Part shown: piece after piece, positions 16,039 through 24,690 of the stretch
Layout: each line of letters begins with the position of its first letter
How positions within the stretch are numbered: the stretch's first letter is position 1
Assembly (NCBI RefSeq): GCF_964246085.1
Contig: NZ_CAXTPD010000017.1
Source: Brotaphodocola sp003480315
Lineage (GTDB): Bacteria; Bacillota; Clostridia; Lachnospirales; Lachnospiraceae
DNA length: 64,000 nucleotides
Strand: one strand, 5' to 3'
The notes under the pieces: generated by a model
Told to the model about the DNA's origin: nothing
Seen by the model: only the letters and a program-made list of their open reading frames with translations
Database searches by the model: none
Program-made: the position numbers and the translations under genes

Positions 16039-16491
16039 TCACTCTGTTTGAAAAAGGTCATCATAGCAGCGGCGCATATTCCGCAGACCTCGACGGATGG
16101 CAACGCTGACCTTGCTGCTGTGGACGCCCTCTATCCGAGAGATTTCCGGCTGCTTGATACCGGCAATGTAGTAGGCGTGAACACGGCGGGCCTGTGTCGG
16201 AGTGGCATGAGCCAGAGCCACCGGCAGAGCTGCAATCAGGTATAGGCGGGTGGTCATTTCTTCTCGTTCCAGCAAAATATCTTCCGGCGATCTGCTGTGT
16301 TCCAGTGCGTAATTTTCCAGCCAGCTGTATGCGTCCAGAGAGTAGTAGGCGCGGTTGTAGACTTTCCGACGCTCATAGTTCTCCATCTCCCGCTGGGCCT
16401 GATACATCGCTGCCCATACCTCGTCCGTAACATCCACAAACTCGTCATGCCGGTAGTGGGGATATATCCACCGCAGATTGATTGTTTTCAT
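16039..16491 (-). CDS. Sigma-70-like helix-turn-helix protein, copy 2
   Basis: A 150-residue paralogue of copy 1. It shares the N-terminal MKTINLRWIYPHYRHDEFVD pattern, the YYSLDAYSWLEN segment (copy 1: FYSLDCNDGIEN) and a C-terminal HTH (QARRVHAYYIAGIKQPEISR). GGAGGTAAGCTT precedes the ATG. The two copies are adjacent (10-base gap), so they come from a tandem duplication followed by divergence. Confidence 0.7.
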   Translation of the reverse strand: MKTINLRWIYPHYRHDEFVDVTDEVWAAMYQAQREMENYERRKVYNRAYYSLDAYSWLENYALEHSRSPEDILLEREEMTTRLYLIAALPVALAHATPTQARRVHAYYIAGIKQPEISRIEGVHSSKVSVAIRRGLRNMRRCYDDLFQTE

Positions 16492-16594
16492 AAGCTTACC
16501 TCCTGAAAATCGGAGAGGCGGACAGCTCGTCCGCTGTCCGCCCCTCGCTGAGATAAGGGAAATGATCCCTTTCACTTGGTAGCCAGAAAACAGG

Positions 16595-17008
16595 TCATTC
16601 GTTAAGCCTGTTCTCAAAGAAATTTATAAATTTTTTTCTGACCGCCTCCACACTTTGATACACAGCCACTTTGGAGCAGCCGCACAGCACACCGATCTCT
16701 GCAAGGCTCAGCCCGTCAAGCGCATAGAGCAGGAACCGGCGGCGCTGGGCCTCGGTACAGGTGTCCAGAACAGCCATCAGCTCATGCAGCGTTTCCATGC
16801 GGCAAAGGTATTCCTCCGGCGTTTCGCCGTAGACCCCTACACCCTCGGTGGTAATGATGTACTCGTCAAACTCCCGGCCATCCCAATGCCGCCGCTGTTC
16901 ATGGAACAGGTTCTCCGTTTTATGATCGGCCCGGTCAAGAAATTCATAGACTTCCAGCGTGACCTCCACGGCAACAGCTTGTCCGTTATAATTGATGGTA
17001 ACTTCCAT
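16595..17008 (-). CDS. Sigma-70-like helix-turn-helix protein, copy 3
   Basis: A 137-residue protein. The N-terminus (MEVTINYNGQAVAVEVTLEV) has the same beta-strand pattern, DREFDEYI-like in the middle, and a C-terminal HTH (RRFLLYALDGLSLAEIGVLC, SKVAVYQSVEAVRKKFINFF). It is the most diverged of the three. A perfect inverted repeat (17022-17048) lies between its upstream region and its GGAGGAAAGGTAG ribosome binding site. Confidence 0.65.
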   Translation of the reverse strand: MEVTINYNGQAVAVEVTLEVYEFLDRADHKTENLFHEQRRHWDGREFDEYIITTEGVGVYGETPEEYLCRMETLHELMAVLDTCTEAQRRRFLLYALDGLSLAEIGVLCGCSKVAVYQSVEAVRKKFINFFENRLNE

Positions 17009-17021
17009 CTACCTTTCCTCC

Positions 17022-17048
17022 ATTCAGATTTTTTGGGTAAATCTGAAT
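17022..17048. promoter_or_regulatory. Inverted repeat before sigma-like copy 3
   Basis: ATTCAGATTT and AAATCTGAAT are perfect 10-bp arms with loop TTTGGGT, located directly 5' of the ribosome binding site of the gene at 16595-17008. It could be an operator or a leader hairpin. Confidence 0.5.
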
Positions 17049-17285
17049 AAGGCGGCGGGGAGCGGCACCGAGGATAAAGTTCGGGCCATGTTGACCCGAT
17101 GTTCCGGCTCCATAGGGACAAAAAAACGCCCGAACGGCATAATGCCATACGAGCGTCATGGAATACTTTTTGCTGTTTACTTACATGGTATAGTACATAC
17201 TTCTGACCGCATTGCTCCGCTGCTGGGAACAGGCTTTTTTTAGCTGGTGCAGTTCATGTGTACTGTGAAAAAAGGCAAAAATAGA

Positions 17286-17452
17286 CACGGCGGCAATCCT
17301 CCTATGTGCCGCCGTGGATTTACACGGTGTTAGGTCGTCGTTGGTTTAGGATAGACGAAAAGAAACGGCGGCTCTGAAAATCAAAGCCGCCGTTTCAAAT
17401 GGGCGTGTCAAATTGTCTGCTCTACGACGGCTTTTTTTCTTTTGCCGTCGTC
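17286..17452. repeat. Three successive GC-rich perfect hairpins
   Basis: Stems: CACGGCGGCA / TGCCGCCGTG (17286-17316), GAAACGGCGGCT / AGCCGCCGTTTC (17362-17396) and ACGACGGC / GCCGTCGT (17424-17451). The second is followed on the minus strand by TTTTCGTC. They may be stacked terminators separating the cargo operon from the sigma-like genes. Confidence 0.5.
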
Positions 17453-17514
17453 CGGCAGAGTATTAGAAATATTGTGTTTGTTTTATTTTCTTGTCCATCC
17501 CTTTCAAAATGAGC

Positions 17515-17850
17515 GATGATAAAGTATCACTCACCTGAATAATGGCTCAATCACAAGGTCTTTGCCGAAAGCCAGCGTATAGCATATTTCCAGCTACTTC
17601 TTTAGCTCACAATATAACTGTATGAGTGCCTGAGCCTTTGCCAGAAACTTCTCTGTCAAATACAGCTCTCAAATGTATGCGTGTGCGCCTTGCCGAAATA
17701 CCCACATGTGCTCCGCATGACAAAATTGGGAAGCCAGAATCAGAATAGGCGTTGCCTTGGATTTTCGGATGGTAACTGAAAGCTGGTGAGAGTCCTGCTT
17801 TCCGATATGTACTATGATGCTACATACTTAAATTGATTTACGCGCTGTTA
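17515..17850 (+). other. Non-coding stretch, possible RNA remnant
   Basis: There is no credible gene. It contains segments such as gccgaaagccagcgtatagc, gccttgccgaaatacccaca and ctggtgagagtcctgctttc, which remind me of 5' domains of group II introns, but I cannot confirm that. No reverse transcriptase gene is nearby, so at most it is a fragment. Confidence 0.25.
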
Positions 17851-18225
17851 CTATTTTTGCAACACTAAATATACCTGACCTGCAAAGTAGATTATCAATT
17901 GATTTTCATCAACATCAACACAAAACTCCGCACTGATGTCATCCTGTGTTACACAGATAGTATCTGTGTAACTGAAATGATAAGAAGCATTACCATGATA
18001 TAAACCTGCTTCAGGAATGTCATTGTACAGTATTAGAGTGTCACTGTCTTGAACTGTAATTACATTTTCTGAATTGCTGTTTTTCCATGTGCCGATAATA
18101 TTTTTTTCGTTTTGAGAAAGTTTAATTTTCTTGGCGCATACTACAACCAGAACAATCAAAATAACAGCCAAAAATAATATCATAAATACTTTCAACTTGC
18201 CATGAGTAATATGTTTTTTGTTCAT
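17851..18225 (-). CDS. Small membrane-anchored protein downstream of ABC genes
   Basis: A 124-residue protein with one N-terminal membrane segment (VFMILFLAVILIVLVVVCAK) and an extracytoplasmic domain (IIGTWKNSNSENVITVQDSD, LIIYFAGQVYLVLQK). The IIGTWK start of the domain suggests a small beta-barrel-like fold. Family not recognised. As last gene of the transporter cluster, it may be an accessory of the ABC system (inference). AAAGGAAAGAA lies before the ATG. Confidence 0.65.
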   Translation of the reverse strand: MNKKHITHGKLKVFMILFLAVILIVLVVVCAKKIKLSQNEKNIIGTWKNSNSENVITVQDSDTLILYNDIPEAGLYHGNASYHFSYTDTICVTQDDISAEFCVDVDENQLIIYFAGQVYLVLQK

Positions 18226-18279
18226 TTCATTTCTTTCCTTTCATTTTACGAGATGTGCCTAATTCCCGATTGTCTTGAA

Positions 18280-20796
18280 CTACATGCTCCCAGTTTTCAA
18301 TTCTTTCACAATTTCAACCTTTTCAATACTTCGCAAAGAAAACAGCATTGCCGTTACTACTACAAGTGCAACCATAATAACAGCGATTCCGTATGCTCCC
18401 CAATTGATATAAAACACAAATGGGGTCATTCCTTTCGAAATCATGGAATACATGACATAATGAATGATTAAGCTGATCGGTATTGCAAATATCAGCGACT
18501 TCATGCCATATAATACAGATTCCAAAAGTAACATTTTCTTTAAACCACCAGATGTCATGCCAACAGATCGCAATACTGCAAACTCACTTCTACGGACATC
18601 TATGGTATTTGAAATCGTATTGCATACATTTAGTCCAATAATCATTGTCATTAAGACCGTGAAGATGCAAACCATCATTTTGAGAAGCATATATGTCTGG
18701 CGGGAATTTTCCGTTGTACTTGCCACATCAACCACTTGAAAAAATCCCGTATCCGCCAAACACTCCGCAACTTCTTCGTGCTGTGCGGTGTTAATGGTAA
18801 GTTCAATAGCGGTATCATCATTCAGCAGCCACTGAAAAAAAGACATTGGAACAATCAAGACAGCTCTATCTTGAACAAATTGTGATTGAATACTCGCATT
18901 ATTTCCATTCACAATATCTTGAACAATGACCGTTTTATTTGTATCGTCGCCGTATTCCAGTTCGATTTTACACCCATTTTCAAGCACAAACGGAGAACCA
19001 ACTACAACACGATTTGGAGACGTACCATAATTCCCAGTTGCATGATTGAATAGTATTCCGTGATTTGGCTTGCCATCATATCCTGTATAATTCAAATCAT
19101 TTTCTTTACAAATAGCGCGAAAATGTTCTTCATCAATACCCACAACATATAATTCTGCAAAGTTGCCATTTATAAAGTATCCCGCCATATCTGAATTGAT
19201 ATTTTCTTCCTCAAATGCAGCTGTCATGTATCGGGAAATACGATAGGATATGTCTGCTGAAATACCCTCATCAGAAATTGCTTTCGCAGCAGTTGCTAAA
19301 TCTTTATACGGAACAGCAGCTTGAACATCTGTATAACTTGAACCATCTTCTTTCATATCCATAGATGTTTGAAAAAGCATAAAATCCGAAAAACTATACA
19401 AGGATAACCCAAGAACCACAGCTAAAAAAATAGAAAGCATTATCGCACGAAAGCGTTTCGGATTCCGATGGATATTTTTTGAAGCCAACGATCCATAGAT
19501 TCCAAAAAATATTGACATTAGTTTTCCATGCGTTATCCATTTTTGCTTTACTCGATAAATGTTGGTTTGCTTCAATGTATCGATTACTGTAACTTTTGAA
19601 GCGATTTTTCCCGGAGTTTTACAAGCAAAAAACAAAGAACCAATACCTGAAATTGCTCCCAGGAGAAAAGGGAGCCAATAAATATATGTTTTTAGCTCAA
19701 TCATTCCAAAAGTAAAAGTGTCTTTAAAGGAAATCCGTATCATTGCCAGAACAACAACCGTTAAACCCAAACCAAATAACAGGCCCAATGGAATACCAAT
19801 TATGCCAAGTAGAAAGGCTTCTATGGTAACGCTGGCTTTCTTCTGTTTACTTGTTGCACCGATACTCGCAAGCATACCAAGCTGCTTAATGCGTTCCTGC
19901 AGAGAAATCGAAAGGACATTGCTAATCATGGCAGAGCAAGCAGCCATTAGCAATAAAATAACTACAGCAACAGCCGCAATCATCTTTACAGCTCCCTTAC
20001 CCGCAGTCACACCATGATAAATGAGCAAATCAGAATGGAATGCTGACACAATACCACCAACTGCTTTTGCATTTTCTTCCGCTTCGGCGTATATAGACTT
20101 AGAAATATCCTTGCACTTTACAAATGCCGATAAATTAGTTTCATTATTGCTAATTCCGATATAAGCGTTAAAGTCACTGGCTACTTTAGACCCATTCATT
20201 TCAGATACAATACCAACAATGGTATATGTCCGCTCCGCAGTATCTGGGTGAAAACTTTCCCTATCACCCAGATAATTTACTAATCCATATAACTCTGTGT
20301 CGATTTCGTCCCACACTCGCGTACCAAGTAAAAGTTGTATCGTATCCCCAACAGAGAATGTAAGCCCATTATCGTCAATAAAATCTTGCGTTAAGACAAT
20401 TTCATTTTCATTGAACGGGTAACGGCCTTCCAGTAAATATTGTTCCAGATAAAAATTTTCGACAAATGCATCGTTGATTTCTGCAATGGCAAGCAAATTT
20501 TTATTAGATGGTTCTCCGTAAAAACTACTTCCAGCGAAACGTAGCAACGACACATTCTCTATATTCTTTCCTTGCATAAGAGTTTCCGCTTGCTGCTGCG
20601 AGGTGAGTTCAATACGATACGCATAATCTCCACTGTATACGGCTTCTTTCTCTTGCAAAAAGCGAAGCATGGACCAGCCGCCACACAAGACAGCAGTCAT
20701 CATACCTACCGAAAGAATGATCGTGAAAATCGTAAGAAATGCACGCTTTTTGTTTTGTTGCAGTGTCCTTAATGTAAGGGTAAATATTGTTTCCAT
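18280..20796 (-). CDS. ABC transporter permease, FtsX type
   Basis: An 838-residue permease. An N-terminal membrane helix (AFLTIFTIILSVGMMTAVLC) is followed by a large extracellular domain, three helices (VVILLLMAACSAMISNVLSI .. LGMLASIGATSKQKK, the FtsX signature), a second extracellular domain and a second FtsX set (FAVLRSVGMTSGGLKKMLLL). This double-FtsX architecture is seen in exporters/sensors for antimicrobial peptides and lipids. It overlaps the ATPase stop (TGATG). Confidence 0.88.
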   Translation of the reverse strand: METIFTLTLRTLQQNKKRAFLTIFTIILSVGMMTAVLCGGWSMLRFLQEKEAVYSGDYAYRIELTSQQQAETLMQGKNIENVSLLRFAGSSFYGEPSNKNLLAIAEINDAFVENFYLEQYLLEGRYPFNENEIVLTQDFIDDNGLTFSVGDTIQLLLGTRVWDEIDTELYGLVNYLGDRESFHPDTAERTYTIVGIVSEMNGSKVASDFNAYIGISNNETNLSAFVKCKDISKSIYAEAEENAKAVGGIVSAFHSDLLIYHGVTAGKGAVKMIAAVAVVILLLMAACSAMISNVLSISLQERIKQLGMLASIGATSKQKKASVTIEAFLLGIIGIPLGLLFGLGLTVVVLAMIRISFKDTFTFGMIELKTYIYWLPFLLGAISGIGSLFFACKTPGKIASKVTVIDTLKQTNIYRVKQKWITHGKLMSIFFGIYGSLASKNIHRNPKRFRAIMLSIFLAVVLGLSLYSFSDFMLFQTSMDMKEDGSSYTDVQAAVPYKDLATAAKAISDEGISADISYRISRYMTAAFEEENINSDMAGYFINGNFAELYVVGIDEEHFRAICKENDLNYTGYDGKPNHGILFNHATGNYGTSPNRVVVGSPFVLENGCKIELEYGDDTNKTVIVQDIVNGNNASIQSQFVQDRAVLIVPMSFFQWLLNDDTAIELTINTAQHEEVAECLADTGFFQVVDVASTTENSRQTYMLLKMMVCIFTVLMTMIIGLNVCNTISNTIDVRRSEFAVLRSVGMTSGGLKKMLLLESVLYGMKSLIFAIPISLIIHYVMYSMISKGMTPFVFYINWGAYGIAVIMVALVVVTAMLFSLRSIEKVEIVKELKTGSM

Positions 20797-21476
20797 CAGC
20801 GAATCACCTCATCCCTGACAAGCTGACCATCCTGTATTTCCAAAATCCGATCTGCTTGTAAAGCGATTTCCCGGTCATGGGTAATCAGGACAATCGTTTG
20901 ATGATAGGATTTATTAGAAGCTTTCAAAAGTTGCATGATTTCTTGTGTGTTTTGTGTATCCAGGTTTCCCGTAGGTTCATCAGCTAAGAGAATTGCAGGA
21001 GCGTTAATAAGCGCACGACCAATGGACACACGTTGTTGCTGCCCACCTGAAAGCTGACTTGGCAAATGCTTTCTACGCTTTGTTAAGCCAAGTACCTCTA
21101 ACAATTCTGCTAAACGCTTCTTATTTATTTTTCGCCCATCCAGCCTAATAGGCAGGGTAATATTTTCCTCTACATTCAAGACCGGAATCAAGTTATAGAA
21201 CTGGTAAATCAGTCCTACTTGGCGTCTGCGAAACACGGCAAGTTGATCTTCCGTTTGTTCATACACACTTTGACCATCTACAATTACTTCGCCTGATGTG
21301 GGACGATCAATACCGCCGAGAATATGGAGCAAAGTGGATTTACCAGAGCCAGATGCGCCAATTATTGCAACAAATTCTCCTTTTTGCACTGAAAATGAAA
21401 TATCGGTCAAGGCATTCACTGTGGTTTCACCTGTGTGGTATGTTTTGCAAACATTTTCAACTCTTAATATTTCCAT
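20796..21476 (-). CDS. ABC transporter ATP-binding protein (LolD/MacB type)
   Basis: A 226-residue ATPase with Walker A GASGSGKSTLLHILGG, Q-loop YQFYNLIP, signature LSGGQQQRVSIGRAL and Walker B ILLADEPTGNLD, then H-loop LITHD. This subfamily pairs with FtsX-type permeases such as the one encoded immediately downstream. GGAGGAAACAAC precedes the ATG. Encoded downstream of a histidine kinase/response regulator pair, as in BceRS-BceAB-like resistance modules. Confidence 0.92.
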   Translation of the reverse strand: MEILRVENVCKTYHTGETTVNALTDISFSVQKGEFVAIIGASGSGKSTLLHILGGIDRPTSGEVIVDGQSVYEQTEDQLAVFRRRQVGLIYQFYNLIPVLNVEENITLPIRLDGRKINKKRLAELLEVLGLTKRRKHLPSQLSGGQQQRVSIGRALINAPAILLADEPTGNLDTQNTQEIMQLLKASNKSYHQTIVLITHDREIALQADRILEIQDGQLVRDEVIR

Positions 21477-21592
21477 TGTTGTTTCCTCCTGCTGAAAGTA
21501 ATTCCGTACAATGATGAAATCATAGCAAATTTAAATAACTCTATTATTACGCTTTCATTACAAAAATGTCACTTTGCAAAAAAGGGATTGCA

Positions 21593-22600
21593 TTATGCAA
21601 CCCCTCTGTCAAAGAAAATTGTAAATTTTGCCCCACATGGCATTATGTTTTCAGCGATAATCCTTCCGTTCTGCTGCGTGATAATTGCTTTTGCTAAGGC
21701 CAGGCCAATCCCTGCCCCGTTTTTGCCGGAGTTCTTACCTCGATAGAAACGCTCAAATAAGTGTGGAATATCTTCCTCCGCTATGCCTGTTCCGCTATCG
21801 ATAACACACAATTTCACATACATGGCATTTTCTTCAGCGCTGATTTTTACTTGTCCTCCATCGGGAGTAGATTCAATACAATTTTTTACAACATTAGACA
21901 AAGCTTCTGCAAGCCACTTGATATCCCCGTATAGTTGAATTTCCTCTATATCTGAAATATCCATTTTAATATTTTTAATATCCAGCATGATATCAAATGG
22001 CGCTGTTGCCTGCTGGACTAATTTTTCCACAGGAAAGGACTTATTTTCGAATTTGATTGTCCCTGCATCAAGACGCGACAGCTTTAATAAAACGTCAATC
22101 AGCCATTCCATACGTGACAACAGTAATAACTGTTCATGCAATAGTGAAGATTGCTGTTCGAAATCAATACCTTCTTGTGAAAGCGCAGCATTCAATATTT
22201 CAAGAGAAGTCAGCGGTGTCTTTAATTGGTGGGAAATATCCGCCAAAGAATCCGCTAAATATTTTTTATCTTTTTGCAGCTGTCCCGATTGCGCTAAAAG
22301 CCGTAATGTCATTTTTGAAATCTCATTTTCCAGAACAGCTAACTCTCCCTCACCATAATCGTCAAAACGAATACTTTCTTCACCATGTAATAGTCTATCA
22401 ATATCCTGACTTAAAGAAGAAATCTTCATATAGCGGCGATATGTGAATATAAGGGAAATAGCGGTGATGGCGCAGCCAGTTAAAAATGTAACCCAATAGA
22501 ACTTCATGCAAAAGAAATAGCTTAAAACACTCCCAATCACCGTCACACCAATACAGAGCATTATTTGCAATCGAACTTCCTTGTTTCGTAAAAAATCCAT
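21593..22600 (-). CDS. Sensor histidine kinase
   Basis: About 335 residues. It has two N-terminal membrane helices (LQIMLCIGVTVIGSVLSYFF; WVTFLTGCAITAISLIF) with almost no extracellular loop, then the H-box DISHQLKTPLTSL (phospho-His about residue 124), N-box NVVKNCIEST, G1 DSGTGIAEED and G2 GAGIGLALAK. Short-loop, intramembrane-sensing kinases usually take their signal from a partner ABC transporter, in keeping with the downstream FtsX permease. The start at the ATG following the response regulator stop is preferred to an upstream TTG. Confidence 0.9.
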   Translation of the reverse strand: MDFLRNKEVRLQIMLCIGVTVIGSVLSYFFCMKFYWVTFLTGCAITAISLIFTYRRYMKISSLSQDIDRLLHGEESIRFDDYGEGELAVLENEISKMTLRLLAQSGQLQKDKKYLADSLADISHQLKTPLTSLEILNAALSQEGIDFEQQSSLLHEQLLLLSRMEWLIDVLLKLSRLDAGTIKFENKSFPVEKLVQQATAPFDIMLDIKNIKMDISDIEEIQLYGDIKWLAEALSNVVKNCIESTPDGGQVKISAEENAMYVKLCVIDSGTGIAEEDIPHLFERFYRGKNSGKNGAGIGLALAKAIITQQNGRIIAENIMPCGAKFTIFFDRGVA

Positions 22601-22601
22601 G

Positions 22602-23273
22602 TTATTCACCAGCCTTATACCCAAGCCCGCGAACAGTCAAAAGAATTTCCGGCTCTTGTGGATTTGTTTCAATTTTATCTCGCAATCTTTTCATATAGAC
22701 AGTCAATGTGTTGTCACTAATAAAATCACCTGTAACATCCCAAATCATTTCAAGTAGTTTTTTCCTTGAAAATACAACACCCGGATTCTGCAAAAACACC
22801 AACAGCAAACGGTATTCTAATGCCGAAAGGAATAGCTCTGTATTTCCTTTTCGGACAACCGCCTTTTGAACATCAACTGTAATATCTTTACAAGACAGAA
22901 ATTCACTTTTTCCATTTTTTCTGCGCAACACAGTGTTGATTCTTGCCAATAATTCTCTTGGGCGGAACGGCTTGCAAATATAATCATCTGCACCCAATTC
23001 CAGACCGCTAACAACACTAAATTCATCATCATCTGCGGTCAGAAAGATAATAGGAATGTCTTTTTGGCTCTTAATTGCTGAGCAAGTGCTAAAACCATTT
23101 CCATCATTCAACGAAATATCTAAAAGGATAATGTCGTATTGTTCCTGAGCTATTTTCTGTAAAGCAGTTTGTTGTCCATTTGCACTGTCAACCAGATAGC
23201 CTTCATTTTTCATAAATAAAGTAAGGGAGGACACTATATTGGGGTCATCTTCAACCAGCAGTATTTTTTTCAT
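22602..23273 (-). CDS. OmpR-family response regulator
   Basis: A 223-residue regulator. Its receiver domain has LVEDDPN, the phospho-acceptor in IILLDISLNDGNG (about residue 52), LTADD and KPF. The C-terminal winged helix (LSALEYRLLLVFLQNPGVVF ... SDNTLTVYMKRLRDKIETNP) is OmpR/PhoB-type. The start ATG at 23273 (MKKILLVEDD) has GGGAGATAAGC before it. It likely controls the transporter genes downstream, probably via a promoter between the kinase and ATPase genes (21477-21592). Confidence 0.9.
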   Translation of the reverse strand: MKKILLVEDDPNIVSSLTLFMKNEGYLVDSANGQQTALQKIAQEQYDIILLDISLNDGNGFSTCSAIKSQKDIPIIFLTADDDEFSVVSGLELGADDYICKPFRPRELLARINTVLRRKNGKSEFLSCKDITVDVQKAVVRKGNTELFLSALEYRLLLVFLQNPGVVFSRKKLLEMIWDVTGDFISDNTLTVYMKRLRDKIETNPQEPEILLTVRGLGYKAGE

Positions 23274-23454
23274 GCTTATCTCCCTTTCTTCTTTTTGTCC
23301 GACCATCAATCGGCTTTTCCGCAGTTTTCGGAATCAGCCAAATCGTCGCCATTTTTACAGCACCGGGGATGCGACCCGCAGTGCAGTAATAGTTTATCCA
23401 TCGTGGGGTCACGCCCCATTTTTCGGCGGCCTCTTTTAGTGTCATATAATCCAT
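23251..23454 (-). CDS. Small helix-turn-helix DNA-binding protein
   Basis: A 67-residue protein with a MerR/excisionase-like HTH (MTLKEAAEKWGVTPRWINYY, GRIPGAVKMATIWLIP) and a basic tail. It overlaps the response regulator start by about 23 bases. Such small proteins act as excisionases or regulators in Tn4451-like and Tn1549-like elements; which applies here is unknown. Confidence 0.65.
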   Translation of the reverse strand: MDYMTLKEAAEKWGVTPRWINYYCTAGRIPGAVKMATIWLIPKTAEKPIDGRTKRRKGDKHEKNTAG

Positions 23455-23598
23455 TCTGCACCTCCACAGAGTACATTATAGTTCTCTTTCTCGAACAATG
23501 CAACAAATAGAATATGAATTATAAACTTCAACTAACCTTCATATAGCAACATTCCACGGGCAAAGTATGAATTATACAATGTAACCGGGTGATGTTAT

Positions 23599-23967
23599 AT
23601 GGCGAAAGTTGAAGATTGTCCCGGTTTTGAAACCTTCGGTGCGGATGTCAAAGCCGCACGAGAGGCAAAGCGTCTGGCACGAAAAACATTGGCAGAAATG
23701 GTTGGGATTGAATGGCGGTATCTTGCCAACATTGAGAATCAAGGTGCGATTCCGAGCCTGCCTGTGATGATCCAGTTGATTAAGGTCTGCGGACTTCCCG
23801 TAGAGCGATATTTTAACCCGGAGATCATGCGGGAAGAAAGCGCACAGCGGCAGCGGGTCAGCCATAAGCTGAAGCTTTGCCCTGAAGAATACCTGCCGAT
23901 TATCGAAGGTGCCATAGACGGGGCGCTCAAAATGGAACAGACTGCGAAGCAGAAGGAGGACGCATAA
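23599..23967 (+). CDS. XRE-family transcriptional regulator
   Basis: A 122-residue protein with an HTH_3 domain (VKAAREAKRLARKTLAEMVG, YLANIENQGAIPSLPVMIQL) and a short C-terminal helical region. It is divergently transcribed from the small HTH gene at 23251-23454, so it probably regulates that intergenic promoter and the transporter/regulator operon. It is similar in layout to the XRE protein of ICE B (47195-47545). No strong ribosome binding site is visible. Confidence 0.8.
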   Translation: MAKVEDCPGFETFGADVKAAREAKRLARKTLAEMVGIEWRYLANIENQGAIPSLPVMIQLIKVCGLPVERYFNPEIMREESAQRQRVSHKLKLCPEEYLPIIEGAIDGALKMEQTAKQKEDA

Positions 23968-23994
23968 TCGCGGCCTCCTTCTGGCGTTTCTGTA

Positions 23995-24294
23995 TCATGT
24001 TTCCCTGCACTTTTCCAAAAGTTCCCGGCACCTCTGCTGGATTTCTCCGGTTTCTGTCACAGTCAGGTCACGGTCATTTCCAGTAATCTTATCTTCCAGA
24101 AAGTTGGCGTATGTACCCAACAAAGCGTTCCGTAAATCCTCCGGGGTTTTCTGTATTTCAGCGCTGTACCAGTCATTCCGGTGGGGTTCCCATGCCATCA
24201 ATGTATAACCGTGGCTGGTCTGAACCACCTCATACAGTGGATCATCATCCAGATATGCCTGAAACACTTTCAAAATCTTTTCAAAGGTCAGCAT
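23995..24294 (-). CDS. Hypothetical protein next to TnpV
   Basis: A 99-residue protein (MLTFEKILKVFQAYLDDDPL .. YTLMAWEPHRNDWYSAEIQK ..). The sequence pattern recurs in mobile elements beside TnpV-like genes, but I know no function. The start at 24294 follows GGGAGGTGCGGGAA. No membrane segment. It is co-oriented with tnpV and tnpX. Confidence 0.6.
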   Translation of the reverse strand: MLTFEKILKVFQAYLDDDPLYEVVQTSHGYTLMAWEPHRNDWYSAEIQKTPEDLRNALLGTYANFLEDKITGNDRDLTVTETGEIQQRCRELLEKCRET

Positions 24295-24310
24295 TTCCCG
24301 CACCTCCCAT

Positions 24311-24664
24311 TCAGCTGCAAATCAGTTCCCTGATTAAAATTTCCTCAATCTGTGCCGTTAATGTGTTCATCAGCCCCACCCAACGCATAGGGTCACAGGC
24401 TTTCAGTTCTTCCGTGACACCCGCAGTCTCCATCATGTGAGGCAACATGGTATCCACGCGCTCCTGCGCTGTCCGGTCAATCTCTAACAGGTGTGGATAC
24501 AGCTTCTCGCTCATCAGCAGTTGGTTGTAGAGAATGGGGCGATGTTTCTTTAGGTAGGATTTTCTCATCCTGCCGTACTTGCCGATAGAAGTTTCCGGCT
24601 GTTCAGAAAGTTTTAGGTTGGGTATATCATAATCTCCACAACGAATGTAAGTCAACTTACTCAT
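24311..24664 (-). CDS. tnpV: TnpV family protein
   Basis: A 117-residue protein with the TnpV pattern YIRCGDYDIPNLKL, GKYGRMRKSYLKKHRPILYN and MRWVGLMNTLTAQIEEILIR. In Tn4451 the homologue lies beside tnpX and has been compared with excisionases, though its role is not settled. The ATG at 24664 is preceded by AAAGGAGAATGAAA. It lies immediately after tnpX. Confidence 0.8.
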   Translation of the reverse strand: MSKLTYIRCGDYDIPNLKLSEQPETSIGKYGRMRKSYLKKHRPILYNQLLMSEKLYPHLLEIDRTAQERVDTMLPHMMETAGVTEELKACDPMRWVGLMNTLTAQIEEILIRELICS

Positions 24665-24690
24665 TTTCATTCTCCTTTGCTTCGTGATGA

